Shown here: in pieces, positions 47,831 through 56,404 of the stretch
Layout of the letters: the number at the start of each line of letters is the position of its first letter
Position numbering within the stretch: the stretch's first letter is position 1
NCBI RefSeq assembly: GCF_016741875.1
Contig: NZ_JAERRF010000029.1
Location: 1-64,000, forward strand
Direction: 5' to 3'
Length of the DNA stretch: 64,000 nucleotides
Origin: Streptomyces coffeae
GTDB taxonomy: Bacteria; Actinomycetota; Actinomycetes; Streptomycetales; Streptomycetaceae
The notes under the pieces: model-generated
Told to the model about the DNA's origin: nothing
The model's input: only the letters and a program-made list of their open reading frames with translations
The model's database searches: none
Made by a program: the position numbers and the translations under genes

Positions 47831-50608
47831 TCACGGCGTCCGGCGACTCCCACGGGAGTGCTTGTCCGCCTCGGAGAGTTCGGCGCGGGCGCGGTCGGTG
47901 AGACCGTCGGCGCCGCATTTGGCGGCGACCTCCATTCCTCGGGACAGCTGGGTGGCGGCCCGGGTCAGGTGGCCGGAACGGCGCAGCATGGTGCCGTGAT
48001 CGGTGAGGGCGCAGGCGAGGTCGTACGCGGCGGGGGACCGTTCGAGGTGAGCGATGGCGTCGCTCAGCAGGTCGAGTGCTTGTGGGCCCTCGGTGATCTG
48101 GGCGGCGGTGTGCAGAGCTTGGCCGATGGCGCTGGGGGTACCGAAGGCGCGGGCGCGGGCGAGGGCCTGGTGTGCTTGGGCGCGGGCCTGGCTGGGGTGG
48201 TGGGAGGCCTGGGCCTGGGCCAGGTCGAGTTGCCATCGGCACCAGGAGGGGTTGTGCATCCCGCGAGATTCGAGGTCCCGCCCGGCGTCGGAGAGGAGCG
48301 CCGCCGCCTGCCGGGCCCGCCCGCGGGCCAGGAGGAGTTGGCCGATCGCGGTTTGCAGATCGGGCAGGACAGAGGCCTCAGGGGGCGGTGGTCCGCCGTC
48401 GGTGTGCGCTTCGGTGAGCGCTTGAGCCCCCTCGATCTGCCCGCGGGCGAGCAGGATTTGCGTCAGGATGCCGACCGCGTATCTTTCCGCGGGACCCCCT
48501 TTGGTCACCCGGGTGGCCAGTCGCAGGCCGGTGCGCGCGAGGGCCTCTGCCTCGTGGAGCCGTCCGCACCGGAAGCGGACGTAGCCCAGAAGGGTGTGGA
48601 CGAGCGAGAGGTGGGTTCCGCGCCAGCCGCGCCGCTCGAACTCGGCCATGCCTTGTGCGAACAGCTCCGCCGAACGGTCGGGCTGATCGCAGTTCATATA
48701 GAGGAGGGCGACGATCGTCGGCACCTCGAAACCGAAGTCCTCGTGGGCCCAGGTGAGACCGGGGCTCAGTGCCTTGTCCGCGTAGTGCAGGGCGGTGGCG
48801 GCCGATTCGGATCGCATGACGGCGTCCGCTGCCCGTAGGCCCAGGATCTGCTGTTCGGCTCTGCTGCGCCCGGTGAGCCGCTCGGCCAGCCTGGCGAGCC
48901 GGCGCGAGCGGAGGTGCGCGTTCTTGCTGTCGGCGTGGAGGCCGCCCCACAAGAGGTGTTCGGCCTGCATCCGCAGCCGGGAGTCGGCGCTGTTGGCCCG
49001 CCGGGCCGCGGAGGCGACGAGCTGGGCGGCTTCGGGGAGCCGGTTGGTGTGGGCGAGGGCTTGAGCGAGGCGGCAGGTGACGGCCTCACGTAGCGCGGGA
49101 TCGATCGCGGGTTCGTCCAGAGCCCGGGTGAGGTGGTTGACGGTCGCTGTGGGGTCGTTGAACAGCGCGGAGCAGCCGAGTTCGAAGAGAAGGGCGGCAC
49201 GGTCCTCGGTGGCGGGAGGCTCACGCAGGGCCCGGGCCAGACAGCGGCGAGCCGCGTTGGGAGCGCCGGTACGAAGGTGATCGCGGGAGGCGGTGCGCAG
49301 CTGGCGAACGACCCAAGGGTCGCCCCCGGGATGGGTCTCCAGCAGGTGGCGGGCCGCGGTGGTGGCGCCAGAACCGGCATCAAGGAGAGCCGTGGCGGCC
49401 TGGCGGTGCATCGCGGCGCGCGCGGCGGCCGGGATCGCCCGGTACACGGCGGAGGCGATCAGCGGATGAAGGAACTGCAGCGCGTGGACAGTGGGCATCC
49501 CGGAGCCGCCGGTCTCCGCCAGGTCTCTTGCATCGCCTGCCAGGATGCGCGCGATGCGCATCCGGTCGGCGGCGTCGCGGGATTCCTGAGTCGACAGCCC
49601 GGCCACATGCGCGGCGAGCGCCAGCGATGCCTCGGTTCCGAGTACGGCGACAGCCCACGCGAGACGGACCGTGGGGGCGCCGAGCCGCTCCATGCGTGCG
49701 ATCAGCCCATTGCTCTGGACGGCCGAAATCAGATCCCGCATACGGGGGACGTTCTCCCTTCGCGGTTCCAGGCCCTGGTCACTGACCGCGGCGGCGAGTT
49801 CCACTGTCTCGAACGGGCTGCCCCCGGTGATCGCCCAGCATGCGCGGCAGAACGCGTCGTCCGCGTCGGCTCCCAGCCGGTCGCGTACCAGCAGACTGAC
49901 CGCGTCGGAGGTGAGAGGCGTCAAGGAATGCGGCCGTGAGCCGTGGCGCTCGGCGAGACGGCTGACCGCCGCCCTCTCGTAGGTGAGTTCTTCCGGTCGG
50001 TAGGTGACGACGATCAGTATCGGCAGCTGTGCGACGCGCGGAGCGAACGCGGTCAGCCAGTCCAGGGATTCCCGATCGGCCCAGTGTGCGTCGTCGAGCG
50101 CAAGGAGCACGGGCGCACGGCGCACGACCACGTGCGTCACGGCCCAGTCCAGACCGTCGCGCACACCATGTGGGTCCGGGGACCATGAGTCCTGCGTCGA
50201 CTGAGTTGGCTGATCCGCCGTCAGGCCGAGAGCTCGTCCGACGATGCCGTACCACCCGCCCAGCACATTCTCCAGAGGCTCCCCATCGAAGGTGGAAAGG
50301 ACAGGCTGGAGCAGCTGCCGTACGACGTGGAACGGCAGGTGCTGCTCTTGCTCACTGCCACTGGCGCATAGCACCGTGCACCCCCGTGCGGCGGCCCGAC
50401 GTCGCACCGTGGAAAGCAAGGCGGTCTTCCCCAGCCCCGCGGCTCCCGCATAGGCGAGCAAGCCGCCGCATCGCATCCTTGAGGTCTCGCCGGTAGGTGC
50501 GCAGAGCTCTTCCAATGCCTTGTCGGCAGCGGCGAGTTCGGCCTCGCGTTCCAGCAATGGCCAGCGGAGACGGCCTCGTCGGTACGGTGCCTTGGCCGTA
50601 TCCGCCAT
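47831..50608 (-). CDS. LAL-type (MalT-like) ATPase regulator lacking its LuxR helix-turn-helix
   Basis: ATG 50608 (MADTAKAPYRRGRL) follows GGAGGGG; the frame is open to 50659. 925 residues. N-terminal AAA/STAND ATPase: LLEREAEL, Walker A GAAGLGKTALL, Walker B PVLLALDDAHWAD, then TYRPEEL. A long helical TPR-like region follows (RAAMHRQAATALLDAG, ALAQAL..., GRLHEAEALARTGLRLATRV). LAL regulators normally end with a LuxR helix-turn-helix about 65 residues long. Here the protein stops at SEADKHSRGSRRTP, about where that domain should begin, and none of the three frames downstream shows one. Either a recent truncation or a sensor-only derivative. Such proteins often activate secondary-metabolite clusters. 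Confidence 0.85.
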   Translation of the reverse strand: MADTAKAPYRRGRLRWPLLEREAELAAADKALEELCAPTGETSRMRCGGLLAYAGAAGLGKTALLSTVRRRAAARGCTVLCASGSEQEQHLPFHVVRQLLQPVLSTFDGEPLENVLGGWYGIVGRALGLTADQPTQSTQDSWSPDPHGVRDGLDWAVTHVVVRRAPVLLALDDAHWADRESLDWLTAFAPRVAQLPILIVVTYRPEELTYERAAVSRLAERHGSRPHSLTPLTSDAVSLLVRDRLGADADDAFCRACWAITGGSPFETVELAAAVSDQGLEPRRENVPRMRDLISAVQSNGLIARMERLGAPTVRLAWAVAVLGTEASLALAAHVAGLSTQESRDAADRMRIARILAGDARDLAETGGSGMPTVHALQFLHPLIASAVYRAIPAAARAAMHRQAATALLDAGSGATTAARHLLETHPGGDPWVVRQLRTASRDHLRTGAPNAARRCLARALREPPATEDRAALLFELGCSALFNDPTATVNHLTRALDEPAIDPALREAVTCRLAQALAHTNRLPEAAQLVASAARRANSADSRLRMQAEHLLWGGLHADSKNAHLRSRRLARLAERLTGRSRAEQQILGLRAADAVMRSESAATALHYADKALSPGLTWAHEDFGFEVPTIVALLYMNCDQPDRSAELFAQGMAEFERRGWRGTHLSLVHTLLGYVRFRCGRLHEAEALARTGLRLATRVTKGGPAERYAVGILTQILLARGQIEGAQALTEAHTDGGPPPPEASVLPDLQTAIGQLLLARGRARQAAALLSDAGRDLESRGMHNPSWCRWQLDLAQAQASHHPSQARAQAHQALARARAFGTPSAIGQALHTAAQITEGPQALDLLSDAIAHLERSPAAYDLACALTDHGTMLRRSGHLTRAATQLSRGMEVAAKCGADGLTDRARAELSEADKHSRGSRRTP

Positions 50609-50781
50609 GCCCACCCCTCCACCAATCCGAGTGCATTGCTTCGTATAAGATTGTGACATTTCGGTGATTACCCGGGCTACAGGTTCAGCCGATCAAGTGA
50701 ACTGACCGGTTCTTTTCCGGCTGATTCCTCACTAGTGCTCTGACCGAGAAGGTTCACCGGGGCGCAGGTGAGGGCGAGTGG

Positions 50782-51414
50782 ATGGGGCCGCAATCTGGTC
50801 GGGCATGCATCCGCCACTGCGAAAACTGTTGGACACGCCCTGGACTCTTTACGACGATTCCCGCTGTGACAGACAAAGCCGAGCGCCGGACCCCGGCCCC
50901 CACGAGCCCGAAGTCCGTGCGATTTGTTGAGTTATCGAGCACGGCCATGATCGCGTTGCTGAAGGACGACCTGGCTCGCGCCAGCGCCGAGGCAGGTGTC
51001 GCTCTCACCGAGTACTTCGTCACCGACACGGCAAAGTGGGTGTGGCAGTATCGGGTCAATCAGCTGGCCTCGGACCCGGCGTGCGCGGGGTGGCTCACTC
51101 AGATCGTGGTAGCCGAGCCGGAAGGCGCCGTCGTGGGGCATGCCGGGTTCCATGGGCCGCCGGATGAGGCGGGAATGGTGGAGCTCGGTTACTCGGTGGT
51201 CCCCGTCTACCGCCGTCAGGGCTACGCCAGGGCGATGCTGACCGCGTTGGTGCACCGGGCCGCTGCCGAAGCCCGAGCCAGGACCGTGCGGGTGACGATC
51301 AGTCCTGACAACACCGCCTCCCTGGCCACGATTTCCGGGTTCGGCTTCGTGGAGGTCGGGGAGCAATGGGACGAGGAAGACGGCCTCGAGCTCATATTTG
51401 AAGTTCCTGTCTGA
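50782..51414 (+). CDS. GNAT-family N-acetyltransferase (RimJ/RimL-like)
   Basis: GTGAGGGC precedes the ATG at 50782; a GTG at 50866 would remove a non-conserved 28-residue leader. The acetyl-CoA site is visible as VELGYSVVPVYRRQGYARAM (RxxGxA loop), followed by VRVTISPDNTASLATISGFG, typical of acetyltransferases that modify small molecules or protein N-termini. Substrate unknown. Divergent from the LAL-type regulator gene. Confidence 0.85.
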   Translation: MGPQSGRACIRHCENCWTRPGLFTTIPAVTDKAERRTPAPTSPKSVRFVELSSTAMIALLKDDLARASAEAGVALTEYFVTDTAKWVWQYRVNQLASDPACAGWLTQIVVAEPEGAVVGHAGFHGPPDEAGMVELGYSVVPVYRRQGYARAMLTALVHRAAAEARARTVRVTISPDNTASLATISGFGFVEVGEQWDEEDGLELIFEVPV

Positions 51415-51548
51415 TCAAACTGCTACTGGAAGCGACCGACCTCCCCAGCGGATGCCTCTCTCGCTGCGGATGCGGGCGCGTTCCTTGCACTGGGCGGCGC
51501 GAACTGCAACACCGACACACCAGCGCCAGCCGGGCCGGCCCTGAACAC

Positions 51549-51593
51549 GACGACGGCCTGCACTACCCCAACGGGGTCGTACAGGCCGTCGTC
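51549..51593 (+). terminator. 12-bp stem inverted repeat after GNAT gene
   Basis: GACGACGGCCTG (51549-51560) and CAGGCCGTCGTC (51582-51593), perfect, 21-base loop. It sits between convergent genes (GNAT plus, MFS minus) and may terminate both. No gene is supported in 51415-51777. Confidence 0.6.
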
Positions 51594-51777
51594 ACGCAGG
51601 CCCCAGATTTACCAACAGCGTCTGATCGGGGAGGGGCTTCGAACTCGGGCGCCGCATCGGCCGTCAGGATGCCTGCATCGCCGAGCACCAGGAGGTGGCC
51701 GCGGCCAATTGTGCGACCCGGCGGTTGAGAAGCGCGCAGCGTCGGGAAGGTACGGCAGGTCGGTGTTGGTAATGTCA

Positions 51778-53064
51778 TTACGGGGCGCCTTCCTCTGCGA
51801 TTCTCCCGGCAGCGTGTTGGAGGTCAGCGGTGCGTGCCGGGTCGAGGCTGCTCCGGGGTACGAGCTGGGGCTTGACTGTGATCATGACCAGCGCCGCGAG
51901 CAGGGCCGGTGCAGCGAACGCCAGGGCCGCCGACGAGACGCCGCCGGCCGTGGCGACGAAGTACCCCCCGTAGGCCGGGCCGACGATGGAGCCGATACGC
52001 CCGGCGCCCCCTGCCCAGCCGAGGGCTGTGGCCCGCATATCCGGCGGATAGAACTCGGCGATGTGCACCTGCAGCAGGTTCTGTGCTGTCCCGATGCCGA
52101 ACCCGGCTACGCCGACCGTGGTCAGCAACACCGGCAAGGCGTCCGTGACGGCCAGCGCGGACAGGCCGAAGCCGCTCAGCATGCCGCCGAGAATCACCAT
52201 GGGCTTAGCGCCGACGCGCTCGGCGATCGCCGAACTGATCAGCGTGCCGACGATCGAGCCGCCGGTGTAGACCAGCAGGAAGGTGAGCGAGGCCTTCAGA
52301 CCGAATCCCGCCTGGCTCATCAGTTTCGGCAGCCAGGTCGTTGCGCCCCACAGATTCACCAGCTGCAGTGGTGCGACGACCCACAGAGTCAGCGTGGCCC
52401 AGCGCATCGGCGGCGAGAGGAGACGTCGAACCGTGCCCGCGGCCGCGCTGGAAGCCCGGCCCGTGCGTCCCCGCGACGGGGACGACGCCGGCTCCCGAAC
52501 GAAGGCGATCGCGAGCGGAACGGTGATCAGCAGCGGGAAGCCGCCGATCAGGAAGACCGGTCGGAAGCCGTGGCTGTCCAGCGACCACAGAGCCACGAAG
52601 GCGGCCAGCGCCGTGCCGACACCGAGACCGGTGAGCACGAGGCCGATGATGCGAGCCCTGTAATGACGCGGCGCGAATTCAGCGGCCAGTGAGACGGAGA
52701 CCGGAATCACCCCACCGAAACCGAGACCGCAGATGAACCGTCCGGTGGCGAACACCTCCAGGTTGGGCGCGATCCCGCACAGAATCATCGCCAGGGAGAA
52801 CAGGACGAGTCCGCCGATGAACAGGCGCCGTCGGCCGAAGACGTCCGTGAGAGTCCCCGATACGACGGCCCCGATCAACGCGCCGACCAAGGCCAGGCTG
52901 CCGACGATGCCCGCGGTCTCGGTTGTCATGCCCCACGGCTGCGGGCCGATCAGCCTGGGCAGCGCCGCACCGTACGACGCCATGTCATAGCCGTCGGCTA
53001 GGAGGCCGAGCCAGCAGACGAGGATGACCAGCCCACGCCTGGCCGTCGAATATGTGGGGTCCAC
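51778..53064 (-). CDS. MFS transporter, aromatic acid:H+ symporter (AAHS)-like
   Basis: GTG 53064 after GGAGG; a longer frame to 53154 lacks a site. About 428 residues and 12 membrane helices. Family motifs: LADGYDMASYGAALP in helix 1 (the acid-binding Asp of AAHS carriers) and GTLTDVFGRRRLFIGG in loop 2-3 (MFS DGxxDxxGRR type). Such carriers import benzoate-like, hydroxybenzoate-like or other carboxylates. The downstream acyl-CoA enzyme genes suggest it supplies their substrate (inference). Confidence 0.9.
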   Translation of the reverse strand: MDPTYSTARRGLVILVCWLGLLADGYDMASYGAALPRLIGPQPWGMTTETAGIVGSLALVGALIGAVVSGTLTDVFGRRRLFIGGLVLFSLAMILCGIAPNLEVFATGRFICGLGFGGVIPVSVSLAAEFAPRHYRARIIGLVLTGLGVGTALAAFVALWSLDSHGFRPVFLIGGFPLLITVPLAIAFVREPASSPSRGRTGRASSAAAGTVRRLLSPPMRWATLTLWVVAPLQLVNLWGATTWLPKLMSQAGFGLKASLTFLLVYTGGSIVGTLISSAIAERVGAKPMVILGGMLSGFGLSALAVTDALPVLLTTVGVAGFGIGTAQNLLQVHIAEFYPPDMRATALGWAGGAGRIGSIVGPAYGGYFVATAGGVSSAALAFAAPALLAALVMITVKPQLVPRSSLDPARTADLQHAAGRIAEEGAP

Positions 53065-53540
53065 GTTGACCTCCGGATGGGGGTGAAATCTCTCAGATGG
53101 GGGTGGAACCTCTGCGCGCGCGTGGCAGCCACCTCTCCGTCCCGGTCGGGGCACACCGGGTAGATGGCTTCGTGTTGCTGAGGAGGATTTCCGCGAAGTG
53201 TTCGACTGTGCCGCTGTTGCCGAGCGGTCGGAGCATCACCGTTGCACCACGGCGTCCTGGCGCGCCGTTTTCGTGAGGCTCGCAGTTCTCGCGTGGGACA
53301 CGGACGAGCAACCCCGTATGGAGGCTGTATCGAGTTCCGGCGCGCGTCGCGGCTCCGGCTACAGCACTCTGTGGCGCTCGTGAGGCAGGTACCGCACGCC
53401 GACCAGGATCGGTCAGCTAGGGCACGGGCCTATTGGTTCAGCGATCAGATGTGTGGAACTGGTCCTGGTAGTAACCCACCACCCGAAGCTTGTCCGGGTC
53501 GCGGCCAGAGTGCCGCGGCCACCGCCTTGAGCGGATGGGA
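53065..53540. other. Intergenic region, no gene seen
   Basis: Holds the leader of the MFS gene (minus) and no reading frame with coding character. Short frames here are overlapping and lack ribosome-binding sites. Confidence 0.5.
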
Positions 53541-53619
53541 GCGACAGTAGACCGCACGACACCTGGCGGCAATACATTGTGCATAATCGCTTGCCGATTG
53601 TTGGCCGGGCTACTGTCGC
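53541..53619. promoter_or_regulatory. Paired operator-like repeats
   Basis: GCGACAGTAG (53541-53550) recurs inverted as CTACTGTCGC (53610-53619). Midway lies ATTGTGCATAAT (53576-53587), an imperfect palindrome of the kind bound by GntR-family repressors. Likely regulatory; regulator unknown. Confidence 0.4.
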
Positions 53620-54352
53620 TGCCACACACAAGGTTGTGATCGGCCGCTGCCCGGAGGTTCTGCGGCCTCCTGAGGCGCCATCCCGCCGGTCACGTGAGCT
53701 TCGGGCCCTTCATACAGCCCATAACCGAACGCGACCTCTGAGTCATCTGGCGGAGACGGCCCACATCATGGAGATCGGCTTCGGTGGCACGGATCGTCAG
53801 GCCCGCCGGGTGCCGCACGACCAGCCGTGTCGGCCCCTGCACGGCATGCGGACCTGGCACTCAAGAGGCACTCGGCGTCAGCTCGGGGACGGCGGCACCC
53901 GACGCCACCGCGGGCGGCATCCTGGCTCCACAGTCGGTTCCAGGGTGTCCGGCCGAGGCGATCTGTACCCCTTCGGCCCGCGGAACCGCGCCAGCTGGAT
54001 GTATTCGGGTCAGCGCGCGCTGAGGCGAGTGGCCGGCGCCATCGCGTCCTCGACGATCCGGACAGTGCCCTGGCCGATCGTCGGGAAGGCCGGATACGCC
54101 GCGTCGCCGGGTGGTACCACACGGCCGCCGTGCCGTCTTCTGAGCGAAGCCCGCTCGGTGAGCCCGACCAGGAAGGTCTCGTCGCCCGCGTCGACGACCG
54201 CTCGCATCGGCCGCTCCCACCGGCGAACGACCACCGTGGATCGGTCGCGCCAGCCGATCATGTCCACCGAAGCAGCATCGCCGGCTCCGCCTCCCGCTAC
54301 GTGTGCTCTCACACCGTCAGAGCGGCACACCCGAACTCAGCCGAGGACGACG
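53620..54352. other. No supported gene; probable decayed coding DNA
   Basis: GC-rich on both strands with several overlapping frames but none with recognisable domains. Minus-strand pieces around 54020-54230 have coding-like composition (AVVDAGDETFLVGLTER) but I cannot assign a family. Confidence 0.4.
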
Positions 54353-54598
54353 ATGACCGTCCACGACGCCGATCCCTGGCTCGCTCGCTACGGGCCGGGC
54401 CAGCAGGCCACCATCACACCCGAGCACAACGACATCCTGACCGCCTTCCGAGCCACTGTGAAGCGCACTCCGGAAGCCGACGCCATCCGCTACTTCGACG
54501 GCCGGATCAGCTTCCGGGAACTCGACGGGCTGACCGACGCGTTCGCCGCCGGAATCGCCGACGCGGGCTTCAGCCCCGGCGAGCGGGTGGCGATCTTA
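54353..54598 (+). pseudogene. AMP-dependent acyl-CoA ligase, N-terminal fragment
   Basis: ATG 54353 gives TVHDADPWLARYGPGQQATI, ILTAFRATVKRTPEADAIRY, FDGRISFRELDGLTDAFAAG and FSPGERVAIL, the start of long-chain fatty acid/aromatic acid CoA ligases. After about 82 residues homology ends abruptly, without the AMP-binding motifs. The frame continues into unrelated sequence. Confidence 0.7.
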
Positions 54599-54676
54599 CC
54601 GGCACACCCAAAGGCACGGGCCGCGACAACCTCGTTCTGCCCTCGGTGGCGAACCTTCCTGACGCGCCCCGAGCCC

Positions 54677-54929
54677 ACCCGCCGCGCCCAGGTGGAACGC
54701 CACCTTGACCACGCGCACGTCGGCTGGATCGGCCCCTGGGGGATGGGGACGCGTTCTCCTACTGGTTCCACAGCCCTGTCCTGCTTATCCAGTACGACAA
54801 TCACCCCGGGGTCTTCCTGGACAACGACGAGCCCGAGCCGTTCACGTCCACGCGATCGTCCGTACCCCGAACGGCGGTGACTACGGCAAGGATCTGCTCC
54901 GTCAGCACTACACCCGGCACCGGCCCTGA
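54677..54929 (+). pseudogene. DUF3500-family protein, C-terminal fragment with frameshifts
   Basis: AQVERHLDHAHVGWIGPWG, AFSYWFHSPVLLIQYDNHPG then VFLDNDEP, and FHVHAIVRTPNGGDYGKDLL followed by RQHY appear in successive different frames. Together they match the DUF3500 C-terminus. At least two frameshifts; the N-terminal part is missing. Confidence 0.6.
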
Positions 54930-55150
54930 CACCGACAGGAACGCCGGAAGCGGCCCGCCGGTAGGAGCCCGAAGAAGGCGGAGGCGAAACCGCTGGCGAG
55001 GCCGGTCAGGGCGTGATTGACGGCGCTGTCCGGCACAGCGACGAACGCGTCGTTGACCAGGCCGCTCAGCACCGCGCCGATCACTCCGCCGAAGAGGCCT
55101 GAGTTCAGCGAGACGCGCACGACGGGGACGGGAGTGAGGCACTCGCGCAT
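54908..55150 (-). CDS. Small hydrophobic protein, possibly a remnant
   Basis: About 80 residues. SGLFGGVIGAVLSGLVNDAF and NHALTGLASGFASAFFGLLP form two hydrophobic Gly/Ala-rich helices, like small integral membrane proteins. The tail is Arg/Cys-rich and looks unnatural, and no good ribosome-binding site is visible, so this could be a broken gene. Confidence 0.35.
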   Translation of the reverse strand: MRECLTPVPVVRVSLNSGLFGGVIGAVLSGLVNDAFVAVPDSAVNHALTGLASGFASAFFGLLPAGRFRRSCRCQGRCRV

Positions 55151-55192
55151 CGGCCAGGGATGGTCCTGCGCCGTTGACGTGCCGGATCCCGC

Positions 55193-56029
55193 TCACAGGA
55201 AGAGGTCGGTTTCGAGGCCGTCCTCGGTGGCGCCGTCGTGGAGGTAGCGCGAGAACTCGCGGACACCAGCGGCCCGCAGCACGTCCTCGTCGACGTAGCA
55301 CTGGCCGTTGGCCTCCGAGGCCGGGAGAGCCAGGATGACGGCGGCTGCGTCAGCCATGATCCCCGGCCGGCGAGAGGCCCGCATGCCGCCGTCGCCGCCG
55401 ACGACGTTCTGCACGGCGGCGGTCGCGACGAGGGTCCGTGGCCACAGGCAGCAGGCCGCGATGCGCTGGTCCCGGTACTGCTCGGCGACGCCGAGGGTCA
55501 GCATGGTCATCGCGTACTTGCTGACGGTGTACGGCGCGTGGCGGGCCAGCCAGCGGCGGTCGAGATTGAGGGGCGGCGAGAGAGTGAGGACGCGTGGCGC
55601 CGACGACTTCAGGAGGTACGGCAGCGCGGCCGTGGTGAGGACGAAGGTGCCGCGTGCGTTGATGTCCTGGATCAGGTCGTAGCGCTTGAGCGGCAGCTCA
55701 CCGATGCCGGTGAGGGCGATGGCGGAGGCGTTGTTGACGAGGATGTCGATTCCGCCGAAGCGGGCGACGGTCCTGGCCACGGCGTCGTTGACGGTGTCGT
55801 CGTCGCGGATGTCGCCGACGATCGGCAGGGCCTGGCCGCCGGCGGCTTCGATCTCCGCGGCGGCGGTGTGGACCGTGCCAGGCAGACGAGGGTCGGGGTT
55901 GTCGGTCTTGGAGATGAAGGCGATGTTCGCGCCGTCTCGCGCAGCGCGGACAGCGATGGCGAGGCCGATCCCGCGACTGCCCCCGGACATCAGCACGGTG
56001 CGGCCGGCGAGAGGTTGCTGTGAGGACAT
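55193..56029 (-). CDS. Short-chain dehydrogenase/reductase (HSDL2-like)
   Basis: ATG 56029 after GAAGGA; the frame upstream to 56185 is not needed. 278 residues. Cofactor motif GGSRGIGLAIAVRAARDGAN with SKTD following (HSDL2-like, NADP preference plausible), NNAS, and active-site YTVSK (Tyr-x-x-x-Lys). The catalytic Ser position reads LTLSPPLN. Likely oxidises or reduces a hydroxyacyl intermediate. Divergent from the acyl-CoA dehydrogenase gene, with an operator between them. Confidence 0.9.
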   Translation of the reverse strand: MSSQQPLAGRTVLMSGGSRGIGLAIAVRAARDGANIAFISKTDNPDPRLPGTVHTAAAEIEAAGGQALPIVGDIRDDDTVNDAVARTVARFGGIDILVNNASAIALTGIGELPLKRYDLIQDINARGTFVLTTAALPYLLKSSAPRVLTLSPPLNLDRRWLARHAPYTVSKYAMTMLTLGVAEQYRDQRIAACCLWPRTLVATAAVQNVVGGDGGMRASRRPGIMADAAAVILALPASEANGQCYVDEDVLRAAGVREFSRYLHDGATEDGLETDLFL

Positions 56030-56339
56030 GGGCGTCCTTCCCTGTGAAACGGAAGAGCGATTGCGAACCGCTCGGAACGTCAGATGACTGAGGCGACAAC
56101 GACTGGACGTCCTGCTGGCCCTGCCGCAGGCCGACCCGGTGCCGCTCCGGGACCGAGGAACATCGGGTGATCGGCCGCGGTGCATTCCATCCGGCGTTGG
56201 TCGAGGTGAAGGTGATCACGGAACGCCGGACTCACGGAGGCCTCCGTCCTCCCGGGATCGGCCTCACACGGTGACCGGGCGTCGCTTGACGCCCGACGAG
56301 GTGCCACATACCTTGCCATTGGACTTCACAGTGGTCCAG

Positions 56340-56358
56340 TGGTCCGCATTACGGACCA
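56340..56358. promoter_or_regulatory. Perfect palindromic operator
   Basis: TGGTCCG-CATTA-CGGACCA, 7-bp arms, 5-base spacer, 46 bases before the acyl-CoA dehydrogenase start in the divergent intergenic region (56030-56404). A further GTGGTCCA lies just upstream (56331-56338). Form typical of TetR/GntR/IclR-type sites. Confidence 0.6.
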
Positions 56359-56404
56359 AAGGCGGTCGGCCGGGTTTCCGGGAAGTCGACACAGGGATCC
56401 GATC

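Noticed and set aside
51563..51778. 71-codon minus-strand frame
   Set aside because: Overlaps the 12-bp inverted repeat, no ribosome-binding site, no family.
54010..54330. Minus-strand frame considered as an IclR-like regulator fragment
   Set aside because: Only a loose resemblance; no helix-turn-helix or effector motif could be confirmed.
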